Shown: piece after piece, positions 1-8,520 of the stretch
Layout of the letters: the number at the start of each line of letters is the position of its first letter
How positions within the stretch are numbered: the stretch's first letter is position 1
NCBI GenBank assembly: GCA_963702495.1
Contig: CAVPDA010000003.1
Span: 1 to 64,000, forward strand
Source: CAVPDA01 sp963702495
GTDB lineage: Bacteria > Pseudomonadota > Gammaproteobacteria > Burkholderiales > Rhodocyclaceae
Direction of reading: 5' to 3'
Length of the DNA stretch: 64,000 nt
Notes under the pieces: generated by a model
What the model was told of the DNA's origin: nothing
Databases searched by the model: none
Seen by the model: only the letters and a program-made list of their open reading frames with translations
Position numbers and translations under genes: made by a program

Positions 1-1395
1 CTCGCCACCTGGCGCATGCTGCGGAGCGAGTCGGCAGCGCATTCGCTCTCGCAGGTGCTCGGCTTGGGCGAGATCGAACTCGATAGCGTGTATGAGGCGC
101 TGGACTGGCTGGGCCAAGCCCAGCCGAGGATCGAAGCAGCGCTTGCGCGCAAGCACCTCGCGAACGGGGTGCTGGTGCTCTACGACCTCAGCTCGGCCTG
201 GGTCACGGGACACTGCTGTCCGCTGGCCGCCTTCGGCAAATCACGTGATGACAAGGGCAAGTACCCGCAGATCGTCTTCGGTCTGCTGTGCAGCGCCGAG
301 GGCTGCCCGGTGGCGGTGGAGGTGTTTGCAGGCAACACGGGCGATCCGAGCACCGTGGCGGCGCAACTCGACAAGCTCAAGGCGCGCTTCGGGCTCACGC
401 ACGTGGTATGGGTGGGCGATCGGGGCATGATCACACAGGCGCGCATCGAGGAGCTGCTGCGCCCGGCCGGCATGAGCTGGATCACGGCGCTGCGCTCACC
501 CGATATCGCCAAGCTCATGGAAGAACAGGGGCCGTGGCAGCTCGCGCTGTTCGACCAACGCGGCTTGATCGAGATCGCCAGCGAACGCTATCCGGACGAA
601 CGCCTGGTGGTGTGCCGCAATCCGGCCCTGGCACAGGAGCGCGCGAGAAAACGCGAGGCGCTCCTGCAGGCTACGCAGAAGGACCTCGATGCCATTGTCG
701 CGGCCACCGGGCGCTCACGCCGGCCCTTGCAGGGCAAGGACGCGATTGGGCTGCGCGTCGGACGCGTGATCAACGCGCACAAGATGGCCAAGCATTTCGA
801 TCTCACCGTCACGGAAACCAGCTTCGCCTACGCGCGCAAGAGCGAACAGATCGAGGCAGAAGCCGCACTCGACGGCTTTTATGTCATTCGCACCAACGTG
901 CCGCAAGCGAAGCTCTCCGACGCCCAGGCGGTGTCCTCCTACAAGAGCCTGGCGCAGGTGGAGCGGGCCTTTCGTTCATTGAAGACCGTCGCTCTGCACG
1001 TGCGCCCGATCTTCCACTGGACCGAAGCGCGCGTGCGTGCCCACGTGTTCCTGTGCATGCTCGCCTACTACGTCGAATGGCAGATGCGCCAGGCGCTCAA
1101 GCCCATGCTCCATGACGACGAAGAACTCGAAGAGCAGCGCGAGAGCCGGACCAACCCGGTGGCGCCCACGCCACGTTCCGAGCGCGCCAAGGCCAAGGCG
1201 CAGCACCATCGCACCGAGGACGATCTACCGGTGCACAGCTTGCGCACGCTGCTGCTCGATCTGGCCACCGTGACGCTCAACGTCACTTCCACCGCAATCA
1301 ACCCGCAGGCCAAGATCAACGTGACAACCCGCCCCACGCCGCTGCAGGCCAAAGCCTTCGCGCTGCTCGGCGTCGATCCGGAGTGTTCCCAGTAG
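1..1395 (+). CDS. IS1634-type IS transposase, 5' end outside window
   Basis: DDE transposase that cuts and pastes its insertion sequence. The frame is open to the left edge, so the N-terminus lies outside. Visible signatures are YDLSS (first Asp) near residue 60 of the visible part, GDRGM (second Asp) near 135, and a late QVERAFRSLK segment carrying the Glu, the order and spacing of the IS1634 group of the IS4 superfamily. A basic, Glu-rich linker and a conserved C-terminal tail follow. The IS appears to end near 1436, where it cuts into a tyrosine recombinase gene. Family is fairly sure; the exact IS is not identified. Confidence 0.85.
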   Translation, partial: LATWRMLRSESAAHSLSQVLGLGEIELDSVYEALDWLGQAQPRIEAALARKHLANGVLVLYDLSSAWVTGHCCPLAAFGKSRDDKGKYPQIVFGLLCSAEGCPVAVEVFAGNTGDPSTVAAQLDKLKARFGLTHVVWVGDRGMITQARIEELLRPAGMSWITALRSPDIAKLMEEQGPWQLALFDQRGLIEIASERYPDERLVVCRNPALAQERARKREALLQATQKDLDAIVAATGRSRRPLQGKDAIGLRVGRVINAHKMAKHFDLTVTETSFAYARKSEQIEAEAALDGFYVIRTNVPQAKLSDAQAVSSYKSLAQVERAFRSLKTVALHVRPIFHWTEARVRAHVFLCMLAYYVEWQMRQALKPMLHDDEELEEQRESRTNPVAPTPRSERAKAKAQHHRTEDDLPVHSLRTLLLDLATVTLNVTSTAINPQAKINVTTRPTPLQAKAFALLGVDPECSQ

Positions 1396-1436
1396 CGCCC
1401 CACCCAGTTTCAAAAACTTCCCACTGAATCATGGGG

Positions 1437-1897
1437 GTGGCTCGCGCGTCCGGGCAAAGTTCGGATTAACGATCGAGGACATCGACTGGGAATACGGCCG
1501 GGTCCGCATACGCGGCAAAGGGGGTCGGTGGACTCTGCTCCCCGTCCCGGCCGAAGTGGGGCGAGCCATCTGCGAGTATCTGACGGCGGGACGCCCCCAC
1601 TGCACTGACCGGCACGTTTTTATCCGCCTGCACGCGCCCGTGCGTGGTCTCGCCGATTCGACCAGCATCTCAGGGCTGGTCAAGCGTTCGTTACTTCGCG
1701 CCGGAATCGATTCCCCGCACAAGGGGGCGCACGTGTTTCGGCACAGCCTGGCAACGCAGATGCTCAAGCACGGCGGATCATTACGTGAGATCGGCGAAGT
1801 GCTACGTCACAGGAATCCGGACACCACTCAGATCTACGCCAAGGTCGATATTTCCGCTTTGCAAGGCTTGGCACTGCCTTGGCCGGGAGGTGCGTGA
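1437..1897 (+). pseudogene. ritA: RIT element recombinase A, C-terminal fragment
   Basis: C-terminal catalytic part of a tyrosine recombinase. In-frame sequence from about 1440 reads LTIEDIDWE, then HVFRHSLATQML (the H-x-x-R box) and IYAKVD with the nucleophilic Tyr. The N-terminal half is missing because the IS1634-type element ends directly upstream. Its stop overlaps the ATG of the next recombinase, and the pair ends with LPWPGG as in the intact ritA at 9446-10681, so this is the first gene of a recombinase-in-trio element. It cannot be functional. Confidence 0.85.
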
Positions 1898-2829
1898 TGA
1901 ACACGCTCGGACAGGCCATCCACGATTACCTGGCGATGCGCCGCGGCTTGGGTTTCAAGCTGGTTCAGCTGGAATGCCGGTTGCGTGATTTCGCCACGTT
2001 CATGCAAGCTCAAGGTGCCACCTTCGTTACGGCCGAACTGGCCCTGCAGTGGGCTATGAAACCGGCAGACGCACATTCTGCCACTTGGGCGCAACGGCTC
2101 ACGGCGGTGCGGTGCTTCGCGCGCCACCACAGTGCCGCAGACCCTCGTACGGAGATTCCCGCGTGGGGACTGCTTCCCCATCGTGCAAAGCGAGCCAAAC
2201 CGTACCTCTACACCGAACGGGAGATTGGACAGCTGATGCAGGCCGCCAAGGCGCTACCCCCCAGCGATGGCTTGCGTGGTTGGACCTATTGTTGTCTGTT
2301 CGGCCTGCTCGCGGTGACGGGGCTGAGGATCAGCGAAGCGCTCGCGCTCAAGCGTCAAGACGTCGACCTGCAACAGGGGCTGCTCACCGTTCGCGGTACC
2401 AAATTCGGCAAGTCCCGCTTGGTCCCGCTCCATCCTTCTTCCCGGGAGGCTCTGTCGCAATACGCGAAACGCCGTGATGCCTACCTCGAACATCAGAGCA
2501 CAGCCCACTTTTTGGTCTCGGAGTGTGGCCAAGTGCTGAACTCATTTACCGTTCGTCGAACCTTCCGGGAATTGTCCCGCCAGACCGGGCTGCGCGGACC
2601 AGAGGATCGCACCGGGCCTCGCTTGCACGACTTCCGCCACCGTCTGGCAATGGAGACGCTGTTGCGCTGGTACCGATCCGACGAAGATGTCGAGCACCGT
2701 ATCCCGGTTCTATCGACTTTCCTGGGCCATGCTCGCGCGAGTGAGACGTATTGGTATCTTTCTGCCTGTCCTGAGCTGATGGGACACGTAGCACGGCGGC
2801 TTGAGCGGCGCTGGGAGGTCTCGTCATGA
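1897..2829 (+). CDS. ritB: RIT element recombinase B (tyrosine recombinase)
   Basis: A 310-residue tyrosine recombinase, second gene of a recombinase-in-trio (RIT) element. The ATG at 1897 shares bases with the upstream stop (ATGA-type coupling), which decides the start. Motifs visible are GLRISEAL with the first catalytic Arg, LHDFRHRLAMETLL (H-x-x-R), LGHARASETYWYLS with the His and Tyr. The length equals that of the ritB at 8517-9449, but the sequences are clearly diverged, so these are two different RITs and not a recent duplication. The gene itself is intact although the trio has lost ritA. Confidence 0.88.
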   Translation: MNTLGQAIHDYLAMRRGLGFKLVQLECRLRDFATFMQAQGATFVTAELALQWAMKPADAHSATWAQRLTAVRCFARHHSAADPRTEIPAWGLLPHRAKRAKPYLYTEREIGQLMQAAKALPPSDGLRGWTYCCLFGLLAVTGLRISEALALKRQDVDLQQGLLTVRGTKFGKSRLVPLHPSSREALSQYAKRRDAYLEHQSTAHFLVSECGQVLNSFTVRRTFRELSRQTGLRGPEDRTGPRLHDFRHRLAMETLLRWYRSDEDVEHRIPVLSTFLGHARASETYWYLSACPELMGHVARRLERRWEVSS

Positions 2830-3824
2830 AACCGACCCCGAGTCTCGCCCCGCTTCTCGAACGCTTTTTTACCCAACGCTTGATGGCTCAGCGGCAGGCC
2901 AGCCCACACACCATCGCCTCCTTCCGGGATGCGTTTCGTCTGCTACTGGAGTTTGCGCAGAAGCAACTCCACACGCCTCCCTCCAGCCTGGCGTTGTCAG
3001 ACATCAGCGTCTCTCTGATCGGTGCGTTCCTCGATGATCTGGAGGCGGTTCGCGGCGTCAGCGTGCGCAGTCGGAATCTTCGCCTGACTGCCATCCGCTC
3101 GTTCTTCCGCTACGCCGCCTATCAAGAGCCGACACACGCTGGACAGATTCAGCAGGTGTTGGCCATTCCGAGCAAGCGATATGACCATCGGCTGGTGGGC
3201 TTTCTGACCCGAGCGGAGATCGAGGCAGTGCTCGCCGCACCCGACACGCAAACGTGGATTGGGCGCCGAGATTACGCGATTCTTTTGATGGCGGTTCAGA
3301 CCGGACTGCGTCTGTCCGAGATGACCAGCCTCAGACGGCAAGACCTCGAGTTGGGCACGGGCGCACACGTCAGGTGTCAGGGCAAAGGTCGCAAAGAACG
3401 CTGCACACCGCTCACCGCTCAGGCGGTGAAGGTGTTGAAGGCGTGGCTCAGAGAGCCCGTGCGAGGCAACGCAGACGTTGTGTTTCCCACCGTTCGTGGT
3501 GGGCGAATGAGTTCGGACGCCGTGCAATACCTCGTTGCCAAGCATACGGCGGTGGCACGCAATGCCTGCCCCTCGCTCAAAGACAAGCGCGTGACGCCCC
3601 ATGTCTGCCGCCACACCGCAGCCATGGAAATGCTTCAAGCCGGTGTCGATTCGCTGGGTATCGCACTTTGTTTGGGACACGAGTCGGTCAAGACCACTCA
3701 GATCTACTTGGATGCAAACCTTGCCATCAAGGAGGCAGCGCTGGCAAAGATGACACCTATCGATGGAAGCGTTGGACGATTCCGGCCAAGCGACAGACTT
3801 CTGCAGTTTCTCAAGGACCTGTAG
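2826..3824 (+). CDS. ritC: RIT element recombinase C (tyrosine recombinase)
   Basis: A 332-residue tyrosine recombinase, third gene of the trio, coupled to ritB by a 4-bp ATGA overlap. Motifs: GLRLSEMTSL (Arg I), GKGRKERCTPL (Lys beta-hairpin), HVCRHTAAMEML (H-x-x-R), LGHESVKTTQIYLDA (His and Tyr nucleophile). All catalytic positions appear present. The N-terminal SAM-like core-binding domain covers about residues 10-95. Downstream lies the subterminal inverted repeat of the element at 3833-3925. Confidence 0.9.
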   Translation: MKPTPSLAPLLERFFTQRLMAQRQASPHTIASFRDAFRLLLEFAQKQLHTPPSSLALSDISVSLIGAFLDDLEAVRGVSVRSRNLRLTAIRSFFRYAAYQEPTHAGQIQQVLAIPSKRYDHRLVGFLTRAEIEAVLAAPDTQTWIGRRDYAILLMAVQTGLRLSEMTSLRRQDLELGTGAHVRCQGKGRKERCTPLTAQAVKVLKAWLREPVRGNADVVFPTVRGGRMSSDAVQYLVAKHTAVARNACPSLKDKRVTPHVCRHTAAMEMLQAGVDSLGIALCLGHESVKTTQIYLDANLAIKEAALAKMTPIDGSVGRFRPSDRLLQFLKDL

Positions 3825-3832
3825 CGGTCAAG

Positions 3833-3925
3833 AAACTATGCCGAACCATGCTCGGGCTGTGATGCCGATTCTTCAGCGCCCAAGCGCCTTCTGAATGCAG
3901 AGCATTACTCGATTCGGCATAGTTT
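3833..3925. repeat. RIT1 right-end subterminal inverted repeats
   Basis: A perfect 12-bp inverted pair, AAACTATGCCGA at 3833-3844 and its complement at 3914-3925, lies just after ritC. Related ATGCCGA/TCGGCAT motifs frame the right side of the second RIT as well, so these are probably recombinase binding sites near the right end. The outer terminus is not certain, because the matching left end was lost with ritA. Confidence 0.65.
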
Positions 3926-4005
3926 CCGGCCCGGCATAGAAGAAGACATCGCCTCGGCCCTGTCCCGGTTGGTACAACTGGGGCTGGACATCCGAGGAGG
4001 ACATC

Positions 4006-4371
4006 ATGAGCATTGCCAAGCGGGTCCTGAACCCGCAGCGCCTGCGCCAGGTGCCCGAGCACTTCAGTTGGCTCGATCACCGCCTGGTGCGCGAGCACAC
4101 CAACGAGAAGGCTGACGTGTGTGCCTGGGCGCTCTACCTGTTTCTGGTCACCGTTGCCGACGCCCACGGCCTGAGCTACTACGCCGAGGCCAGCCTGTCC
4201 CGGCGCCTCGGACTGGATGCGCTGCGTCTGGCCAAGGCGCGCAGCGATCTGATCGGGCTCGACCTGATCGCCTTTGAGCCGCCGCTCTATCAGGTTCTGA
4301 GTTTGCCCGTGCACTTGCCGGTCGCGACCCGCCTTGAGCAATTGCACGCCATTCTCGGGCGGCGTCCATGA
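4006..4371 (+). CDS. small accessory protein upstream of istA
   Basis: A 121-residue soluble protein with a winged-helix-like pattern (residues about 40-95, including SLSRRLGLDALRLAKARSDL). Its stop overlaps the istA ATG (ATGA), implying translational coupling. A good Shine-Dalgarno (GAGGAGG) precedes the ATG. The role within the IS21-like element is not known to me; a DNA-binding helper of transposition would fit the position. It appears intact although istA is broken. Confidence 0.7.
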   Translation: MSIAKRVLNPQRLRQVPEHFSWLDHRLVREHTNEKADVCAWALYLFLVTVADAHGLSYYAEASLSRRLGLDALRLAKARSDLIGLDLIAFEPPLYQVLSLPVHLPVATRLEQLHAILGRRP

Positions 4372-4734
4372 TCGACTACGCCACCTGGTGCGCCATCCGC
4401 GATGGCGTCGAGAAACACCTCACCCCGGATCAGATGGCCGGGGCGCTGAAGCTGAACGTCAAGACCGTCCGGCGCTGGATCGGCCGAGCCTATGCGCAGC
4501 GCCAGAGCGCCAGACGCGACAGCAAGCTCGATCCCTTCAAGGGGCGCATCGTGCGCTGGCTGGAGGCTCACCCGCTGAGCGCACGAGCCAAGTCTTTCAG
4601 CGCCTGCGCGACGAGGGCTACGGCGGGGGCATCAGCATCCTCAAGGACTACGTCCGGGCCATTCGTCCCCGCCCGCGCGAAGCCTTCCTGAGCCTTGCCT
4701 TCGCCCCCGGGGAACTCGCCCAGGTCGACTGGGG
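4368..4734 (+). pseudogene. istA: istA piece 1 of 3 (IS21-type transposase)
   Basis: N-terminal part of the IS21-type DDE transposase. It has an HTH (DQMAGALKLNVKTVRRWIG, residues about 20-40) and then reads into the first catalytic region ending ELAQVDWG. A single base is missing near 4588: the frame changes between HPLSA and QVFQRLRDEG. The piece stops at 4734 inside the Gly codon of VDWG, where the IS91/RIT insertion begins. Pieces at 10811-11123 and 14511-15308 continue it; 367+313+798 bases plus the missing base make exactly 493 codons including the stop. Three independent lesions make it dead. Confidence 0.9.
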
Positions 4735-4735
4735 C

Positions 4736-4843
4736 CTACGCCGAGCTCGGCGTAGTGCAGAGGATTTTTAGCTTGTCGGCCGCGGCGCACGGCGCCCGAG
4801 GAGGGGCACGGCGATGAGGCCGCGGCTCGGCGGGCTAAAAATC
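4736..4843. repeat. palindrome and inverted repeat at the IS91 origin end
   Basis: Bases 4736-4755 form a perfect 20-bp palindrome (CTACGCCGAG/CTCGGCGTAG). Next to it GATTTTTAGC at 4763-4772 pairs with GCTAAAAATC at 4834-4843, and the pairing continues imperfectly inwards through GC-rich sequence. Hairpins of this kind mark the end at which HUH transposases nick. Confidence 0.65.
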
Positions 4844-5129
4844 GTTTGTGCTAAACCGCCGCGCCGCGGTCGCTATGGGGATTGAATGCGCCCGGAGTGG
4901 CCGGGCAGTGCCAAAGCAGGTCGGCAAAGGGGATCGGGCGCGGCAGAAGGTGTGCGATGCGCGGGCGGGAACAGGCTGCGATCCGAAGCGTCAGGCGGTT
5001 GCGGCAGCGGGTCGGCCGCGAAACCAAGGCAGTGCAGGCGTTTGGGTGCCGCCCGGGCGCACCGTTCCCTGCCCGCGGGAGGCAGGCGCTGGCCAACGTT
5101 GGTGCGCAGCCGACAACGGTGCCGGTGTC

Positions 5130-6338
5130 TCATGAGGTGTCCGGCGGGGCGGTGCGCGGGAAGCTGCCCGCGGGAAAGCTCTCGATGCACACCATGTGTC
5201 CGCGCCCGCAGACGGGGCAGTCCCGCAGCGAGATGCCGGTGAGTTGCTCATAGCGGTCGCGATAGTCCAGCGTCTCGGTCAGCTCGTCGCAGGCCGGCTT
5301 GGGCGTGCCGAGCAGCGTGCGGCACAAGGCGATCTTGGTCTCGCGGTAGCGGTTGGCCAGGAAGCCGTAGCTACGGATGTGCTGGAACCCCTCGGGCAGA
5401 ACATGGAGCAGGAAGCGGCGGATGAACTCCTCGGCGGCGAGGTCCATGACGCGCTTGGCGCCCTCGTGCTTGTAGTCCTTCCAGAGGAAGCGCACGCGCC
5501 CGTCTTCGAGGCCGAGCAGGCGGTTGTTGGAGATCGCCACGCGGTGCGTGTAGCGGCCCAGATAGCGCAGGACCTGGGCCGGGCCGCCGAAGGGCGCCTT
5601 GGCATAGACCACCCACTCGGTGTTGCCGGCGGCCGCCAGATACGCGGCGAACGCCGCTTTGTCGCGCAGGGGTTCGAGGTCGGAGAAGAACTGCAGCGCG
5701 CCGGCCTCGAAGCTCTTCTGCAGGGCCTCCAGGAACAGGCGGCGAAACAGGCGCGAGAGCACCCGCACCGGCAGGAAGAAACCCGGGCGGCAGCCGATCC
5801 AGCGCGAGCCGTCCGGGGAGATGCCGCCGCCGGGCACCACGCAGTGCACGTGCGGGTGGTGCAGCAGGTTCTGCCCCCAGGTGTGCAGGATGGTCAGAAA
5901 CCCGATCTCGGCGCCCAGATGCTCGGGATCCGCGGCGATGGTGCGAAGCGTCTGGGCGCTGGCGTGGAACAGCATGTCGTAGAGCAGCTTCTTGTTCTGA
6001 TACGCGAGGGCCGCGATCGGCTCGGGCAGCGTGAACACAACGTGGAAGTACTCGACCTCGAGGAGCTCGGCCTGGCGCTCTTCGAGCCACTGGGCGCGGG
6101 CGAGCGACTGGCACTTGGGACAGTGCCTATCGCGGCAGCTGTTGAACGCAATGCGCAAGTGCCCGCAGGCATCGCAGCGCTCCACGTGCCCGCCGAGCGC
6201 CGCGGTGCGGCAGCACTCGATGGCGCCCATGACGCGGCGCTGCCCGCGCGAGAGCGTCTCGGCATGGGCCTGCCGGTATTGCGGCCCATGCTGGCGGAAG
6301 ATCTCCGCCACTTCCAGTTGAAGGGGCCGGGCGGCCAC
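5130..6338 (-). CDS. IS91-family HUH transposase
   Basis: 402-residue Rep-like transposase that nicks single-stranded DNA through tyrosine. An N-terminal zinc-binding region has paired Cys motifs (CDACGH about residue 57, CPKCQS about 75). The HUH motif is HPHVHCVVPGGG near residue 160-175. Tyrosines lie in RYLGRYTHRVAISNNR near residue 265. A C-terminal CPVCGRGHM zinc motif lies near 385. Length is normal for the family. It follows the recombinase gene with a 9-bp gap, so the two are co-transcribed. Appears intact. Confidence 0.93.
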   Translation of the reverse strand: MAARPLQLEVAEIFRQHGPQYRQAHAETLSRGQRRVMGAIECCRTAALGGHVERCDACGHLRIAFNSCRDRHCPKCQSLARAQWLEERQAELLEVEYFHVVFTLPEPIAALAYQNKKLLYDMLFHASAQTLRTIAADPEHLGAEIGFLTILHTWGQNLLHHPHVHCVVPGGGISPDGSRWIGCRPGFFLPVRVLSRLFRRLFLEALQKSFEAGALQFFSDLEPLRDKAAFAAYLAAAGNTEWVVYAKAPFGGPAQVLRYLGRYTHRVAISNNRLLGLEDGRVRFLWKDYKHEGAKRVMDLAAEEFIRRFLLHVLPEGFQHIRSYGFLANRYRETKIALCRTLLGTPKPACDELTETLDYRDRYEQLTGISLRDCPVCGRGHMVCIESFPAGSFPRTAPPDTS

Positions 6339-6347
6339 GACCTGCCC

Positions 6348-7226
6348 TCAGAAATGGGCAGGCGGGTCGGGTTGGGGTTGCGGGGGCTCGGGCCGGGGCA
6401 GCAGGTCGAAGGGACTCACGGTGGCGCACACGGAACTGGTGGCGACTTTCAGGTAATGCGAAGTGGTGGCAAGGCTGCGGTGCCCGAGCAGAAGCTGGAT
6501 CCGGCGCACGTCGGTACCGGCCTCCAGCAGGTGGGTGGCGAAGGCGTGGCGCATCGAATGCGGGGTGATCGGCTTGTCGATGCCCGAGAGGCGGCGGGCC
6601 TTGTCGCACGCCTGCTCCACCGCGTCGCGGGTAATCGGCCGGCCGGGGATGTCGCCCGGGAACAGCCACAGTTTGGGCCGCGCAACTTTCCAGTACGTCC
6701 GCAGCTCTTCGAGCAGCCGCGGCGAGAGCATGACGTAGCGATCTTTCTGTCCCTTGCCCTGTTCGACGCGGATCACCATGCGCTGGCTGTCGATGTCGGT
6801 CACCTTCAGGTGGGTGGCTTCCGAGACGCGCAATCCCGCCGCGTAAGCGACGGTGAGCAGCGTGCGGTGCTTCAGACTGCCGACGCATTCCAGGAAATGC
6901 TCGATCTCCTCGGGGCTGAGGATCACCGGCAGCTTCAGCGGTTTCTTCGGAATCGGGATGTCGTCGCGCGCCCAGTCGCGCTTGAGCGTCACGTGGTAGA
7001 GGAAGCGCAGCGCGGCGGCGATGGTGCACAGGCTGCCCGGGGCGAGCTTGCGCTCATTGGTCAGATACAGCTGGTAGGCCTGAATCTGCTGCGGCCCCAG
7101 TGCCTCCGGCGATTGGTGATAGTACCGGGCAAGCAAGACGATCTGCTGCAGGTAGGCGGCCTGGGTATTGGCGGTGAAATTGCGGATCTGCATCGCCTCA
7201 GTCATGCGTTGGCGTAGCGGTGTCAT
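6348..7226 (-). CDS. IS91-associated tyrosine recombinase
   Basis: Integrase-like protein of 292 residues. The ATG at 7226 is preceded by AAGGAG at good spacing and is preferred to the upstream in-frame ATG. It has an N-terminal SAM-like domain and catalytic motifs AAGLRVSEATHL (Arg), GKGQKDRYVML (Lys), HSMRHAFATHLL (H-x-x-R), LLLGHRSLATTSHYLKV (His, Tyr). Such a gene sits upstream of the transposase in one subgroup of IS91 elements; its role in transposition is unresolved there. The proline-rich tail is typical of this subgroup. Confidence 0.9.
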   Translation of the reverse strand: MTPLRQRMTEAMQIRNFTANTQAAYLQQIVLLARYYHQSPEALGPQQIQAYQLYLTNERKLAPGSLCTIAAALRFLYHVTLKRDWARDDIPIPKKPLKLPVILSPEEIEHFLECVGSLKHRTLLTVAYAAGLRVSEATHLKVTDIDSQRMVIRVEQGKGQKDRYVMLSPRLLEELRTYWKVARPKLWLFPGDIPGRPITRDAVEQACDKARRLSGIDKPITPHSMRHAFATHLLEAGTDVRRIQLLLGHRSLATTSHYLKVATSSVCATVSPFDLLPRPEPPQPQPDPPAHF

Positions 7227-7403
7227 GGCAAGACTCCTTCGCGAAGGTGAAAGGAATGCTGCGTACAGCACACCCATCCTTCGCCAAAAGGAGCACTTCG
7301 GGGGAATCAGGATCGTGGGAGTGAAACAGGTGCGGCAGACCGACCGGCAACCCCTGGCAACAACGGTTGCACAGGAACTACCGCGTTAGCGGTTTAGTAC
7401 AGG

Positions 7404-7437
7404 CCCCACTATGCCGACACTCGGGCAATGCCGAGTC
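7404..7437 (+). repeat. RIT2 left terminal inverted repeat
   Basis: Begins CCCCACTATGCCGACACTCG. 33 of 34 bases match the complement of the right repeat. The IS91-type element ends directly before it. Confidence 0.88.
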
Positions 7438-7521
7438 ATTGCCGCGATGTTGTCCAACTGCGCTCAGGACAAGACAAAAGCCACCGATGCAGACGAATGA
7501 CTCGGCATAGCCCGATCTGTT

Positions 7522-8520
7522 TCAAAGTGCCTTGAGGAAGGCGAGCAAGGCATCATCCGGCTTGTAGACGCCTGGACATCCCTCATGGGGCGTGGTCTTG
7601 GCGAGGACCTTCACTTTCATCGCCAAATCCGCCTCCAAGTAGATGTGCGTGGTCTCCACGGACTCATGGCCGAGCCACAGGGCAATCACCGTCGTATCAA
7701 CGCCAGCCTGCAATAACTCCATGGCGGCGGTATGTCGCAAGACATGCGGCGACACGCGCCTCCCTTGTAACGACGGGCAAACTTCCCTGGCGCTGGCGGC
7801 ATGCTGCGCCAGCAAATACTGGAGCCCATCGCTGCTCAAACGAGTGCCACGGCGATTGGGAAACAAGATTTGCCCTTCGCCCAGAGCAGGCTCCTTCAAC
7901 CAAGCGTTCAGCACTGCCGTCGTCTGCTTGGTCAGCGGGGTGCAGCGTTCTTTGCGGCCTTTGCCGAACACATGCACATAGGCGCCCGCGCCAAGATGAA
8001 CATCCTCGCGCGTCAGCCCGGTCAATTCGGACAAGCGCAGACCGGTCTGCACCGCCAGCAGCAACCAGGCGTGATCGCGGCGGCCGGACCAGGTGTTCTG
8101 GTTCGGGGCCGCGAGCAAGGCATCGATTTCCTGTCGCGGCAGGTAATGGATCTGCTCATGGGTGTGCTGTTTGCTGGGGATGGCGAGCACACGCTGAATT
8201 TGCTCGGCTCGCTCGGGCAACTCAAAAGCGGCATAACTGAAGAAGGAGCGGATGGCCGTTCTTCGCAGATTCCGGCTTCGTGCCGCATTTCCTCGATGCT
8301 CTTGAAGGTCGTCCAGAAAGGCACTGATTAGCGGTGCATCCATCTCGTCCCAGGAGAGCTGGGACGGTTCCTTGCCGAGCCGGGATTTTGCAAACTGGAG
8401 CAGGAGGCGAAAGGTGTCGCGGTAAGAACTGATGGTATGGGGGCTGGCGTGCCGTTGCTGCATCAAGCGTTGGCTGAAGAAACGTGTCAGCAAGGTCGCG
8501 AGGGTGGCGCTTGGTTTCAT
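7522..8520 (-). CDS. ritC: RIT2 recombinase C
   Basis: 332-residue tyrosine recombinase, the same length as the RIT1 copy. The ATG at 8520 overlaps the ritB stop (ATGA); a longer upstream reading is not needed. Catalytic motifs: GLRLSELTGL, GKGRKERCTPL, HVLRHTAAMELL, LGHESVETTHIYLEA. It is the last gene of the trio and ends 85 bp before the left terminal repeat. All catalytic residues are visible, so it is probably active. Confidence 0.92.
   Translation of the reverse strand: MKPSATLATLLTRFFSQRLMQQRHASPHTISSYRDTFRLLLQFAKSRLGKEPSQLSWDEMDAPLISAFLDDLQEHRGNAARSRNLRRTAIRSFFSYAAFELPERAEQIQRVLAIPSKQHTHEQIHYLPRQEIDALLAAPNQNTWSGRRDHAWLLLAVQTGLRLSELTGLTREDVHLGAGAYVHVFGKGRKERCTPLTKQTTAVLNAWLKEPALGEGQILFPNRRGTRLSSDGLQYLLAQHAASAREVCPSLQGRRVSPHVLRHTAAMELLQAGVDTTVIALWLGHESVETTHIYLEADLAMKVKVLAKTTPHEGCPGVYKPDDALLAFLKAL

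Larger units (their letters stand above)
4735..7403 (-). mobile_element. IS91-family element with an accessory tyrosine recombinase
   Basis: A rolling-circle IS (HUH transposase) with an upstream integrase-like gene, a known subgroup of the IS91 family. It lies between istA piece 1 and the left terminal repeat of RIT2. Limits are set by those neighbours: istA is recognisable to 4734 and the RIT repeat starts at 7404. No target duplication is expected for IS91. The palindrome and long inverted repeat at 4736-4843, downstream of the transposase, fit the origin end; the short inverted pair near 7380-7394 fits the terminus end. The 285 bases at 4844-5129 hold no gene. Confidence 0.8.

Noticed and set aside
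5196..7217. A 673-codon open frame on the plus strand
   Set aside because: It is antisense to the IS91 transposase and recombinase; composition is that of a GC-rich shadow and no motif is seen.
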